A stretch of DNA of 64,000 nucleotides, from contig VZRG01001577.1 of NCBI GenBank assembly GCA_013397435.1, positions 112,472 to 176,471 on the forward strand, written 5' to 3'. The DNA comes from Erythrocercus mccallii. Taxonomy: Eukaryota; Chordata; Aves; Passeriformes; Dicruridae. This document shows, piece after piece, positions 1 through 13,100 of the stretch. A program made the position numbers and the translations under genes. The number at the start of each line of letters is the position of its first letter. Positions within the stretch are counted from its first letter, which is position 1. Below the pieces are notes generated by a model that ran no database searches, was not told the origin of the DNA, and saw only the letters and a list, made by a program, of their open reading frames with translations.

Positions 1-1492
1 AGACATGATTTTTCACATTTCTTGTCCTTTGTGCTGCTTGAATGCTTGGGTTTCTGAAATCCATATGAATCATTCCAAAAGCTTCCCAGCTCAGAATGCA
101 AATTTGGCATAAAATACATTTAAACAAATTGTTTGAGTTCATAAGGACTCAAATAATTTTGTTTTCTCTCCTTCTCATTCCTTCTTTTGTAGAATGAAAA
201 GGGATTAGTGCATGTCCAGCTATCTAAACTGAGCTTTTTTTAAGGAAAAAATGTTGACAAAGGAGAATGTATATTTTTATAGCTCTGAAATCCATGCAGA
301 AAATAAGTACTTCTGAGATAAATACCGCAACTTCATAACTTCAAAAACTATTTGATGAAACAGAATCAATTTTCTTTAGCCGCATTTCATTTCCTACTAT
401 TCTAACACTTTCTCTTTTAGACTTTCTTCTCTCACTTCGTGTTGTTGATCCAGTGAGTCTAAAAAAGACCACTGAAAAGCCCATGGCTGCTCCACAGTCT
501 GCTCAAGCAAGTGGGAATCTTCTTTACTCTCAGCAAATCTGAGGCCAAGCCCTTTGATAGCCTTAACCAGACGGGGGTTTTGGGTTTTTATTTTGCATTA
601 TGGTTGTTTCTCAAACACTCACAACGTTCAGTTTATTTACACATCTTTGCACATGTCAGCACTTTGCTGTCGCTGGGAATTCTGTATCTCAGCACTGCTA
701 ACTTCCATCCAGGTTACTTGCCTGGGATTTTCAAAGTTGGGGGAAGGAAGGATCCTGGCCAGACAGATGCAAGGGAAGCCCAGCAAACTGGAACAAGGTA
801 ATTAGGTGCGTTCAGATTGCTAAAGGTCACAGTAAATGACTTGTCTCTGAAATACGTGGGTGCTTTCATCCTAGTGAATGCCCAGACTGGTGGTGGAAAG
901 TACAAAAGACAGACAACAACCAGCCTTTTACAGCCTGATGAGAAAAAGGGTAGGAGAGGAGGAAATTTCAACAAGCAAATGGCACGGCTTTAGATAATTG
1001 AAAGTACCCCTCTATCTTTCGTTTGGAAAATTGTCTGAATGGTCTGGCTCAGTGTCTTAACAGATTTTGGGCTCCAGAAATCCCACTGCTGTGTGCTGCA
1101 GAGATATGTTCATTTCTAACTGCAGTCTCATCTCAAAGAACATGGAATGTTCTGGAAAAAGCACTGGACAAAACGAAAATTTCTGTCAATTACTATTTGA
1201 ACATTTGTTCAACCTCCTGCCTGCTCTCCTGATAATTGTTTCCTATTTAAACAAGTAATTAAAAAGCAATTGTGCTATTTTACATGTGTTACAACCAATT
1301 TACTTTTCTACTGCATATCTGAAAAAGTGCAAAATGAAGCCACTTGAGCCTGAACTTAGACACCCGAAATTCCACCTGAGTCTCCACACCTCATGTTTCC
1401 AGTTAGAGAGGTGTCTTTGCAGACCCAGCAACCAGGAGCCAAAAACCCCAAATCAGACTGGGGGCCCCTGTGCAAGCAACTTGCTCCAAAAA
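1..1492. other. Non-coding stretch, no gene seen
   Basis: This is AT-rich unique sequence. A splice-acceptor-like pyrimidine tract ending in AG sits at about 405-420. It is followed by an open stretch of roughly 38 codons that stops at the TGA near 540, but there is no recognisable protein and no donor partner. The longer apparent ORF at 511 begins with GTG rather than ATG. I see no repeat family here. It is best read as intergenic or intronic DNA. Confidence 0.6.
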
Positions 1493-1556
1493 CACAGAAT
1501 CACAGAAGAGATTGAGTTGGAAGGGATCTTATAAACTTTTCATCTCTGAGAGCCTG
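1493..1556 (-). mobile_element. CR1 LINE 3'-end fragment, diverged
   Basis: The plus strand reads acagaatcacagaagagatt and then a close match to 'gttggaagggatctt'. This is the reverse complement of the CR1 3' end, which normally begins with a short ATTCTATG-type repeat followed by the block encoding 'aaggtcccttccaaccc'. Similarity fades after about 1556, so only some 60 bases are recognisable. CR1 copies are usually truncated at their 5' end, which fits a short 3'-terminal remnant. Divergence is higher than in the copy at 7048-7161, suggesting an older insertion. Confidence 0.55.
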
Positions 1557-2900
1557 GGACAGCCAAAGGGTTCCTGAGTTGAGGCATCACTTCCATACAT
1601 GGTTTCAGTCAACATTAGTTCACTGACTGGATTTAAAGCCAGGTTGCTGATGATTTATGTCACAAACAGGATAGCAACTTCCTAAAAATACATATATCTG
1701 TCCATAATCTGATCCAGAACTTCCCTGCAGAACTGACAGTGCTCAGTCCTTCATCTGACTCAAAGAAGGTTTTACACTAAACAGTTGTTAAATATGGCTT
1801 TAGTAAAGGCTCTTGTTGAAAAAAAAACCCCCTTAAAAATGGAACTTTTGCTATGAGGTACAGATGTCTGAGCTAGATAAGGAAGGGTTTCTGTGTGCTG
1901 AGGGAAGTGTCTGATCTGCACTTATCAGGAAACATGAAGGACTGTCATGCAGCCCTGGGAGCGTTCCAAGCTCACAAAAGGCTGAAGATGAGATGTTGAT
2001 ACCACAAACCCTGAAGCTCCGTGCCTTCAGAAAGCCAAACCCTGTGGGTGCTTTTCACTAAGACCTGGGCTCATTCCATGCTACATCATGGCTGTTTTGC
2101 ATGCGTTCATCCTGAAACCCCAGGGCACCAGCTGGAAAAGCCAGACACCTCCATACAGCAAGAGGTTCGGGTGCCTGCACTCAGCAGCTCCAGGGATGTG
2201 CCAGAGCCAGGAACCAGCACAAACTGCCTGCCTGGAGAACACTGTGAACATCTTACCTGATCAACAGGGACACAACCAGGGTGACATTTCAGCTGCTCAG
2301 AGAACAGCCAAGATTTGACCAGAGCATCGGTGTCAAAGAGAAACTCAAAGTAAACATGTGACAAAAAGAAAAGCAGCATCATTTCCTGAAGAATGCCAAA
2401 TCCTATGAAGTCACCTGCAAAGCCTTTCGGGAACAACTCAGATTCCAGAGTCAAGGCAAAGTGTGTTAGGCCGGCTCAGTCATCTCAAAGAAGGCAAATC
2501 ATTGTAATTCCTGTTCAAGGCAAAACAATTTCAAACTCACTTTCTGGCAGACACCTGAGCACAAGTGGTCTTATTTCCAACAGCAGCAAGCACCAAGGCT
2601 CTCAAAAAGATGAATGGGAGCTGTGATTGCTCACCACTGTTGACAATCAGGTGGCTTGTAGTTAAGTGTCTACATCTGCAAAAGAAAACAGCTGGCTCAC
2701 AGGCTTCATTTTCAGTGCAAGTGCAAGCTGGGGTGTTTGAGTGCAGACAACAGCCTCAACGCCTTCCTTGCAAAGTCTTGCAGCCTCCAGCAAAAAATAC
2801 TAAAAGCCTTGCACGGGTAATGCTCCTATTTGCAATTTGCAGTTGTACCTTCCTAAATATTTTAAGGGTTTGACATCAGCTCTAGGCACAGGTACCCAAG

Positions 2901-2935
2901 GAACGCGCTGCGGGGTCCCGCGGGATCCCGGCACC
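2901..2935. other. Short CpG-dense near-palindrome
   Basis: Six CpG dinucleotides fall within about 35 bases, in a surrounding region that has almost none. The centre, tcccgcggga, is a perfect 10-base palindrome. It extends to 18 bases (ggggtcccgcgggatccc) with one mismatched pair. It is far too short for a CpG island. Either a local unmethylated regulatory site or chance preservation would fit. Confidence 0.5.
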
Positions 2936-5154
2936 AGGCAGCTCTGAACCTGCACTGCAGGGAATGGGAATGCTGCTGACTTAAGGCCATTTGCTGGGCA
3001 GGGTGGAGAAGATAAAAAATTCTTTAAATAAATTCTTTTAAGTTGGATCCATTAGGCTGGAGCTCGCTTAGGCTGTACATTTTCACTGTATTTGGGGTGG
3101 GGCTTCGAGCTGTTAGACAGGCTTAATAAATCTTCCCCCCCCCCATTTAGTCCATTTGTTTTAAGAATCAGCTGCTCAGTAAAATACAGAGAAGGATCAC
3201 TTCTCCCCAGGAAATCAGAATCAGCATTACTTGCTCTGAGATCCTGTCCTTCACGCACAGAAAGAGTGCCCATAAATCCAGAATGGTGGATCTGAGAAGC
3301 TGAAATAGGATATATTTGGATGCCTTCCACACACTGCAGCTATATTTCATAACCACTTGCAGCGCTCACTAAATTTTGACATGGCTGCTCTTGAAAACAC
3401 ACTTTTCATGGGGGGAATAATTAACTGTGCACCTTCTACCCACTCAAGAGGTATCAGGCTGAGTGCATTATGAGCAAGATGTGAAGTCTGTTGTTACTGC
3501 ACTGGAACTCTTAAGGAAAGAGAGTTTAAAGTTCTAGGCATGATGGCAATTCAGAAATATTCTAAAAAAGAACCTGGACCCGTTCTTTGCATTCCCATCA
3601 AGATCTCAGTTACCATGTTATCTCCCTGATGAGTGTCAATGTCTCTCCTTCTTAACCATTCAAATGAGCAAGAATTGTTCTGTGAATAGGGAATGTCGTG
3701 ACATCTAAATCAAGTTAAGGAAGAAGGATACAAAAATTTCTCTTTTAAAAATCTTATTTTTTGGGGAAAAAATAATCATTTCATCACCTACATCACAACA
3801 CACTGGTTCAAAGCCTGACCTGAAGGAAAGTGAGAAAGAAGAAAGTGAATATAGAGAGGGGTGTCAGCTGCTATACCTAGGAGAGAAGGGATTCAAGTAA
3901 TGAAAGGAAATTGGGGCTGAACATTGAGATGGAGGAGAAATTTGTCATAGGGGAGCTTCTTAATGCAGCACATCACTTCAATGCATGCTTTTTACCTTAT
4001 GGAAAGATTTACAATCTCTGAATGTGTGTACTAGGTGCTTGACTTCCTCTGGCTTTTGAAAAGAATTAGATGCTCTGTCCTCTACGCCTTTGGAAGTTTT
4101 CTCCTCAGACCCTAACTAATCCTTATTCACTTCACTTGGTCCATTTCCAGGCTGAAAATTAAGCACTCAAGTGCTTTGCATAGGATTATGGCAAGGCTGA
4201 AGTTCCACCATGTGAAACATTTCAAGGGACCAGCATCCTGATAAAGGCACCAGGGTGCCCAGCCAATCCTGCTCTGCAGGGCAGCCTGGGAAGAGCAATC
4301 CAGCCTCTCTTCTCCATTTCTGCTTCTTCCATCCCAAAATCCCAAATTATTATGTAATGACAAATCCATAGTTTCAAAACACAGCTGAGGCTTCTGTGAA
4401 AATCGGAATTTTTCCTAAAGGGAAGATTTTTATGCTTTAAGTACAATAGACACTCATGTAACCATGAACCCCCATTTTAATTTTTCTTTTTGCCTCATCA
4501 AGTACTTACTGAGCAGCAGGTACTACCTGTGATAAATGCTACCTGTCAAGACTTTACTTTGATCACGCTTCAAGAAGGAAGGATTTCCAAATGATTTGCT
4601 AGGAAATTTTTAATTCTTAAGTGGGTTGTTTGTTTGCCTCAAAGGAAGCACTAACCTATTTTACATTGTCAAAAATCTATTTTTAAACAAAATTTTCCTT
4701 TGTACTTTAAACATTCCCTAAAAATACTTCTTAGGCTCAATTAAAATGAAGTAGATGTTTAAGCTACTGTCTGATTCAGCAGCTCTGTCACTGTGCTTAT
4801 CCACTGCCTATGGAAGGATCAAATCTGGCCAATGGCTCTGTTCACCTGAATTAGGGTGTTGAGTTAATACTGTCATTTGTCATGGCACTGAAGTCCCTCG
4901 AACTGTGTCAAATCACAAACAGGAGAGATTCCTAGGCCCTCCTGAAATTCTTTTAGAAGTCACAAGCAGAGCACAAGTATTACAGCCCTCTCACTAGCCC
5001 TTCCTATGGTTTATATTCACTGTCAAAAATAAAAGTAGGAGGCTTGGTGTGGGAGGTGGTTTAAAAGGTCACCTCTATAGCTTATAGAAAGGATTTGCTG
5101 TGCTTCACTAAGCCCCCGACACTGTACTTCAATTTTCCCAGTTAAATTTGACTT

Positions 5155-5232
5155 TGCAGGACCGGGCGGGAGGGGTGCAATTTATACAGCGCGGTCAGCA
5201 CAAAGCGCAGCGCGATGCATCACAGGTGAGCA
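5155..5232 (+). other. CpG cluster with TATA-like and donor-like motifs
   Basis: About eight CpGs occur in roughly 80 bases. A TATA-like 'atttatac' at about 5180 is followed by a GC-rich segment, then by cacag|gtgagc near 5221-5231, which matches a good splice donor. The combination resembles a small first-exon arrangement. However, no ORF of note or matching acceptor is recognised, and the cluster is too small to be a CpG island. It is a weak candidate for a promoter of a non-coding transcript; chance is equally likely. Confidence 0.2.
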
Positions 5233-5380
5233 GCGCCAGCAGCAGCCTGGCCTTGGCTCTGCTAGGGACAGCTCTGCAGGGGAAAAACCAGAGCAGCCCG
5301 TTTTCCTTGCAGAATGAAAGATTTGGAAGTGCACTGATACCCTGAGCTGTGTCTGGGAGCCTTTTTATGGAAGAAGGAAC

Positions 5381-5397
5381 AAAAAAAAAAAAAAAAA
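5381..5397. repeat. Poly-A tract, 17 bases
   Basis: An uninterrupted A17 run. No recognisable retrocopied gene lies upstream and no flanking target duplication is obvious, so it is called a simple repeat rather than a processed pseudogene tail. Confidence 0.9.
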
Positions 5398-7047
5398 CCA
5401 GCCAGGATGCTGTTATAAACTAAACATCACCTGTGAGCAGAGGGATCCGAGCACTGATATTGCGCTAAGATTTTAATCAGCAGTAAAAGTAATGGAGGCT
5501 TTGCTTTTTGCATTTGGAGGATGTTCTTTTCCACTCCCTCATCTCCTGTCTGAGGGAATTACTCACAGGAAACACAAGAGCTAGACCCCTTTGTTTTGCA
5601 CTTGCTGTTCTTAAACTCAAGGATTTCATTAAAATCCTTTCACGTTAAAAAATGGAAAATCTTTTGAGGAAGGGAAAAAAATAAAGCTTTTTTCCCCATT
5701 TTATTTACAGACACTGCTAAGCCTCCTTAAGCTACTTTTGCCTTGCTGTCTCATACCCCGACAAAGCAGATGTGAAGAAGGCAGATATATAACAGTACAG
5801 CACACACAGCAGGGCTGCCAACTGTCAATAAATTTATGAACAGTTTGGAGATCTACAGGAGTTTTCTGAAAATTCTTATTCTTACAGAAAAATCTGGCAA
5901 GCTCTCCTTGATCTTGGCAAAGAAAAAAAAAAAGAAAATTATGATTTGGGAACATTCTGGTCTACTTTTACCTGAAAAAAACCCCTCACACAAAACATAA
6001 TCCTGATGTTGCTGGATCAGATCAATTCTGCATGGAGCTCTCTTTCAAATTCCTCTGATGTTGGAATGGATAAGAGTTGCTGATGTTTAAAAGCAATTGG
6101 CAAATGAATTCTGCAGGATACTGAAAACCGAGCAACAAAATGTGAATGAAGTTTTGTTCACCATTAAAATAGAAATACTTTGTTTCTGAAATAACTTACT
6201 GACACTGGAGTTTTAAAAATAACCACCTAGGATTATTTTTATGACTAATCCCATGGGATAGTTCCCTTTCTGCCCCAAAACTGGGTAGGTTGTTATTCAA
6301 ATGCTAATTGGCACCAACAGCTACAAGCTTCATTTTCACTGATCAACTTGAATGTGCAAGACCTGTGCTTCCAAATGTACTGAAACTGTTCTGCATAACT
6401 GCCTTAATATGCATGAAATTATAGGGGCATCCTACAAATTAGTCATCGTGTGCTTTGTACTTGCACCTGTTCCTGTGTCTACAACCTGCCAATGGCTGTG
6501 GTGGGCAAAACCCCACACCTGGACACCCAAACCTGGGCCAGGGGTAATTACAGAGGTCAGCTCGTGATCCAAAGTCATTTAACACACCAGGCCCCAAATC
6601 CTACGCTCAGGTTTAGCCCCTCTGCAGCTTTATGGATTGCCAAGGTTTTATTTAGGGAAGTGCAGCAAGAACGCTATTGGAGAGGAGCCTTGCCTACACA
6701 ATTTTATTGTAACAGAGTTGAATTTATTCCAGCTGGCTTTCTGCAAGTGCAAATAGGGCGGCCAAAGATTCTACATTCAAGATTAAGCAGAATTTGAAAG
6801 GCAGAAAGTGTGTCTGCCCACAACAGCATCTCATGAGGTTCCACATCTCTTGCTGTGGTTAAAAAAATAATGAAGATTCTACAAAATGTCCATTCTTCCC
6901 AGCAGCTTTCCTTGTCCTACAGCTAGAAGGAAAAGATTTTTCAGGCTCATGCTATCTGTCAGGCTTCGTAACCATTTTGAACACTCATTTAACTGTTAAC
7001 CATGTCTTATCCATACCGTTTCTATCAGCCACTTGAATCAGAAATAA

Positions 7048-7161
7048 GTGTTCAAGGCCAGGAGCATGCTGGTCCAGTGGAAGGTGTCCCTGCCCATGGC
7101 AGGGGGTTGGACTAGATCATCTCTAAGGTCCTTTCCAACCCAAAACATTCTATGATTCCAT
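7048..7161 (+). mobile_element. CR1 LINE 3' end, intact terminus
   Basis: The segment runs through the characteristic CR1 3' block: 'gtgttcaaggccagg', 'ctggtccagtggaaggtgtc', 'cctgcccatggcagggggtt', 'ggactagatcatctctaagg', 'tcctttccaaccc' and the terminal 'attctatgattcc'. The 3' terminus is present, including the start of the 8-base tail repeat, which is where CR1 reverse transcription begins. Around 7062-7066 about 20-25 bases of the usual consensus between 'ggccagg' and 'ctggtcca' appear to be missing. No reverse transcriptase sequence remains, so this is a dead 5'-truncated copy. It is the clearest evidence for a sauropsid, probably avian, genome. Confidence 0.92.
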
Positions 7162-10100
7162 CAGGGACTTCAGGAACTGGGGCAGTGTCTTCATCTTCTT
7201 CCTTTTTTTGGTTTGGCTAATGGTAAACATCAGCCTTTCATAACTGTCTACTTGTATTATTTTTGAAATGTGTTTTAAACAGGTAAATTTGAATAGAACA
7301 AGCGAAATTAACTGCAGCATTTCCTAGAATCTTGCATGTTCCCACCTCAGCTGGGGAGGGAAGCAGAGAGAAAGAGCAGACATACAAATCCAGACAATCA
7401 TTCTGGTGGGGAAAAGAAATTGCCCTGTATAAAACTGAGATTAAGCGAATTTCTGCAATTGCTGAATGACTTGGGAACTCTATTCACTTTAATGTACTAT
7501 GAGCTGTCATTCCCATCTCTGTACAAAGACACTCAGTTTCTCAAAAGCAGCTTGCAAAAGTATTCAACATTTTCTGTAATTTCTATATGTATTTTTCTCC
7601 TGTAAAATGATACTGCTACAGAGCTCTTGGATCTCCCTCTTTTCTGTTTTTATGCATTATTTATGGGGAGCACTAGCTCCAACCTTTGCATTTAGGCTAA
7701 CACTTGCTATTATAAAATATTATTGTGACCTTTTTTGAGTTCTTAACACTGTGGTTTTTTGCAGCAAGCCTTGGAAACTCAGAAAATGCCCTGAAGCCTT
7801 TTCCTTGGTCCATGAAATTTGTTTCAGATTTGAGGGGTAATGATTCGAAAATCTCCATTTTGTTCTCTCCCTTTGTCAGCACCGTTTTGGCAGTCTCAGA
7901 TAACATCTGGACACATGGAAGTGCTGTACCATGGCAGCAGCATCTTTAGCATGGCAACTCCAGTCCTGGCCAGGTGCACGGTGCTGGAGGGGCACTGGTG
8001 TTAGCACATCCTAAAGGGCCACACCGTGCCCTGCGAGTGCTGAAGTCGCCCTTTAGACAGATCCCTTTGAACTCCGCACTTCCCAGCGCCACACTGGAGC
8101 GTTACGGATGATTTCACACCACACCCATGAGATGCTGGAGCCCAGCCGTGCCTTTTGCCCCTTTGCGCACCTGAGCAGGCACAGCACTCACAGCAGCCCC
8201 TGGGGAGTCCCCAAATCCCTGTCCTGCCACCAGCACAGCATCCTCAGCTCTGGCCCTTCCTGGTGGGTTCAGGATGGAGCCCCAGCTGGAGCTCCCTGGC
8301 CATGTCCCAGGGGCATCCCGGGGGAAGCAGCGGCTCCGGAGCAGTTGTACCCCCAACAGGAACACTTTCAGCTCCAGTAACTCTCTTACACTGCAGCAGG
8401 GACACGATGACAAATCTGATTATATTAACGTCCATTCTTTCACCCAGCCCTTTGGAATTTACAAGTTCACCGTATGCTTTAATGGAAGAACAACCTGCCT
8501 ATTTTTTAGGTAACTATTGTTTCAGTTTTAATGGATTCAGCCCTCCCATGCATGCAGTGCCACGTACACCGAGCAGTCAGCTCCTGTATATTCATGGACA
8601 ACAATCCTCATGGCAAAACCCCGAGCTCTGTGCCCAGTGTCACTCAGGCAGCACTTAAGGGATGTTTGCAAATGGGTCTCCCCACTTCAGGGGCATTTGT
8701 AGCCAAAAAGATGCTCAGATGTCTTTTTACTGATTGCGTCCAATTAACATCAGAAGTCCATATACATAAATAAACACAGGGAGAAATAAAGATATATATT
8801 AATAGAGATAGCTTCTCTAATCTGTATTGCCACCTCCCAATTTAACCATGTTCCACTGCATCAGATTTTTAATTTATTATTTTTTTTTTTTTAAATTTCA
8901 GTGAAGATGCATTATTCAGTTTGTCAGTGAGAGAAAATCCACACCAGGTACTGCAAAGAGCTGCTTAGTGGCACTGTATGTGATTTGTAGGTAACTCACC
9001 TTAAATTGTATCTGCCATTCCACTGTGTGATACAGAACAAAAGATGTGCTAGCAAAAATGAAAACTGAACATCTGCATAGAGAATCTGTGCTTATGGGGC
9101 AATAAGGCACATTCTCCCCACAAAGCACTTGTGGAAATGTGAGTGACCTAAATCCAGGGTGACTCTTTTACACCACTTATGTCAAAAGCATCTTGCCACC
9201 AAACAGGACAAAAGATTAATTTCTGAATTTCTCTCCCAGCTACACATAAAAGCCCACAAAATACACCCCAAGGAAGGGTGGTGGAACGATTTTTCTTTCT
9301 TTTTATCTTTAGGAGGGCAAAATTACAGATCTAGACTATTTTTGTTCTCCTGGTATGTGGGTGTCAGGACATTGCAGCTTCTTCTGCACCTCATGTAATA
9401 TCATTTTGCTCGTGTTTCCCTCACACTATAACAAAAAGCAAAGTGGGTGCTATGGACTGGCTTCCAGAAGTGCAAAGTCCCATTACGTTTTGTATTACAT
9501 TCAAATGTGCTCTGGAGGAAATGAAAGACTTTACTCTGCAGAAGGGACGGATTTTCACTCCACAGCCTCAGTGTACACACACCTGCACCTGTGTTCCCAC
9601 ATCCAATGACACCAACCTGTGGAGGAGCCCCAAAATATGCACAAAAAAGCTGCAGAAACTGTGTGCCATACTAACCCAGGAGGAAATTCTGGGCCGTGTA
9701 GGTGTGAGGCTATTTAAAGGATTGCCAAAAATGTCAAAACGTTAGCAGGTTTCTTCTTGCACCTGCAAAGTGAGGTTTGCAATACCCAGTTGTCAGCACA
9801 CGTGGAAGCAGAGTTGAGGCACAAGAAAATTCTGAGCTGGGGTAAACACTGACTTTTTGCTCCTCTCCTTACATGAAGGCAGAAAAAGCAGAATAGTATC
9901 TTATGAGAAGGATTTTATAGAGACCCAAAACACAAAAGAGAGAGGTAAAAAAATTCCAGAGCAGCCCTCCCAGCATGAACAGCAAAGCCCTCAGCCATTC
10001 CAACAAATTTTCTCTGAGGAATATTTGGTCTAGAAAAGCAAATGAGAGACATCCACCCCCGGGTGGGCAGCACCCGCCCCCTCACATCCACACTGGGGAC

Positions 10101-13100
10101 TCTGCTGCACAGGAATTCCTGGGTTTTCTGTCTCCCTGGTGAGAAGGGGGAAGCAAGAAGGATCCCAGCGGGGACGTGAGCAGGAATATTGCCATCAGCC
10201 CCCTCCCATCCCTGGCAGAAGTGAGCCCACGTGCCTGGAAGAGCTCAGGAATGCCCAGGGCTGCCCCCAGCTGCAGCAGAGGTTTGCAGAAAGCCCTGTG
10301 AGCATCATCAGAGGAACAATCACTGCGAGATTAGAATGGTTTGGGGTTTGTTTTTTTTTTTGAGATGACTCTTTTCCTCACACTGCTTTCATCAAATATA
10401 TAAAGATCAAATAAAGCCCCTAATTACAGTTTGTGTATACATGCTGGCTCACACTTAACTAATCCCCATATTAACGAGTGCAGGATTTTAACGTCTTAAT
10501 TCGAAGAATTCAAGTCTTTGGAGAGCTTTTGAAAAACACCAGCAGTTGGGGTGCCTGATGTTCTACCTCCTGAGATGCTGTCACTTAGAAGATATGTATA
10601 AAAATGCTCCTTCCCAAAGCAAGGCCCCAAATGAAATTTCTGCCCCTAAAACCATCCTTCATAATTTGCATGTAGTTTAACACTTTCCATTTTCTATCAA
10701 TTTCAACATTATTTACACTACAATGGTGCCTGGTTTTAATTGAATACTTAGAGAAATGCTTTCTAACACACGAATGCTCAGTGCCTGCAATAGGAGGAAG
10801 TAACCTTGCTATCGATGATTGTGTCCTGCTTTGATTTGGAGTTTATTTCAATGATAACATAACCAATGGGATGTGTTCAGCCATGTTTACTCATATATCA
10901 TTAAGGGCTGTGTATCTAACTAGCATGAAAACTCATCAAATGAAACTCTTTAGGCAGGAACTAAGATGCATAATTGTTCTAAATGAAGTTTGCAAGTTGC
11001 ATCCTGTCAGAACCCCTTCCCCTCTGGCCCACTGCACGTGTGCCACCTTTGACATGTGGGAAGGGAGTCTTTTGGATGGAGAAAAAGGTCAGTTCCTATA
11101 AGACAGAGAAGTAAGAGGAATAAATTCTCCTATGCTTGAATATTAATTACTTCTATGTGAATAATAAACATGTCCCACGAGTCTAAACGATCCACTCATG
11201 TTTGTAAATGAACTATCCATAGAGATTATTCCCACAGAAACTTGTGAAGACCTAATCTTGCTGTTGCTGAAGTCAACAGCAACATCTCTATAAACCTCAT
11301 TATGCTCTGAATTTGTCAGGCCCATAATAACATATTAAAGTCTTTTCATTGCAGGATAGCATTTCTCAAACTCCAAATTCACTGTCAGTTTCTCCAAGCT
11401 GTGGATACCCAAATCCATCCTTCCAGAAATGATGATTTCATCTGTTCCTTTCAAAATGTGCACAGACACACATATAAATGTTATTCAAAACAACTGATTT
11501 TGGAGGCTGCTCTAGCCAAGCCAACACCCTGTGCTAATCCATATGGATACATTTTCAAAACAGCTACCAATGCACAGGAGAATTTCCAGATTAATTCCTT
11601 GTAGTAAAATTCACAAAGGTGCCGTCTCCCTTAAACCACTGTGGCTGCAAAATGAATAACACTTAAAACCCAAATGGTGCCACACATTCCCAAGCTCACC
11701 ACTGCTCTGCTTGCTGGAGCTGTGTAGATAATTAAAAGCCACTCTAAGTTACATAAGAAGATTATTTTTTTAGGAAACAGTACTTTAAAAGCTTCACTTT
11801 GCTTCCCCAGCACTTAGCTATTTGTTTTGTTTCTTAGAAATGTTTTCTTTTAATAAGTGCAGTTTTATATGGGTTCTCTTGCTTTAATGTAAAACACATG
11901 AATATGAATGTGCAGTATTTACAGGAGATTTCCCCCCTGCATGCTGCTCTATTTTGTCACATTGTCTGCAGTAGATATGTGATTTTTATTTTCCCTTTAG
12001 CAGTGAGGTAATTTGCCCATGTTATTTGCTCTGTGGGCATCCTCATAACACATTTTGAATTTATTTTGTGATGTCTCCTGAAAGCACTGTGAATCCAAGA
12101 CATGCCGAATCAAACTAATGAAGTAATCCCTGCACTAACAAACCCTCCCTGTCTCAGCTCTGTTAGAAGCAAAAAGGACATGAGACTGATAGACAAATAT
12201 TAAAGATATAATTCTTTTGGACTTGGTCCACATGTTCACAAGATAATGAGACCTCAACAAAGACACAGAGACTCATAGGGAATATTAGATCTGACATTTC
12301 ATTTGAGGTGAAAATCGCCAGTCCTCCTAATGACATCTTTTCTTACCAGGTACAAGGAAAAAAGGACTGAACTGTAAAAACTTGCTTTTTACACAGCACT
12401 GATTTTGATCTTACCATGCCAATCTTCATTGAAGAATTTTAAAGCGAATAAAGTGAAGAGCTGGCAAGGGAAAAAAAAAAAGCAAGCTGCTGGTAGCTCA
12501 CTGAGAATTCCTTTAATTTTAAGAGCCATGAAACAACCTTACAGATACCCCCATTATTCCCTAATTTGTGGCTGGCTCAGGCCCCTAAGATTTAAAATGT
12601 TTTACAGGAAGCAGAGAGGTTGCATGTAAAGTGAGAATGTGCCTTCTCCAAGTCAACGCTATTTATCTTGAAATATGGAGGGTTTTAAAACCAGTTTACA
12701 TCAACCCAGACATTTCCATTCCTCAAGTTGCATCTTCAGCTCAGTCTGTGACCTTACAATGCGATGTGTCAAAAAGAAGAGGCATCTGAATCTTTTATTC
12801 CAGCTGTAGTATTGCATCCTGCATACATTTATCCATTTTGTTTATGCTCCGATGTCACATCCCATTCCACATTGGTCACTCAAACACAGCTGCCAAAAGT
12901 TATTTTCATTAAAGCCTTTCAATGTGTTGGGAGGGGAAGGAGGTCAGGTTCTGAGATGCCTTCTTTTCTGTTTGCTTGCATTTTGCTGGGGTTTCTTTTA
13001 GAACAGAAGAGAAAACATCAAGAATACAGAAGAAAGGAAAAGCTTCCCAGACAATACCTCAGAACAAGGGAATGCCATGGCAGATATTCACCCCAGGAAG

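Larger units (their letters stand above)
1557..7047. other. Non-coding stretch with two small CpG clusters
   Basis: Unique AT-rich DNA with no gene recognised. It contains a CpG-dense palindromic patch (2901-2935), a cytosine run of ten bases (3135-3144), a second CpG cluster beside a donor-like site (5155-5232) and a 17-base A tract (5381-5397). ORFs in both strands are short, overlapping and low in information. The segment near 6580-6625 faintly resembles an old amniote repeat but not well enough to call. Confidence 0.55.

Noticed and set aside
421..540. Possible terminal exon after the acceptor-like tract ending at 420
   Set aside because: Only one frame is open for about 38 codons, the peptide is unrecognised, and no upstream exon or nearby polyadenylation signal supports it.
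5300..5397. Poly-A run as a processed pseudogene tail
   Set aside because: No gene-like sequence precedes it and no target-site duplication is seen. Bird CR1 machinery rarely makes poly-A retrocopies.
6580..6625. 'gccccaaatcctacgctcag' as a copy of the old repeat seen near 19225
   Set aside because: The match is limited to one phrase, without the following 'tcaatggg' block.
8114..8658. Cluster of overlapping ORFs on both strands, up to 167 codons
   Set aside because: Several frames are open at once in a GC-rich patch, and the translations are proline/serine/glutamine-rich without motifs.
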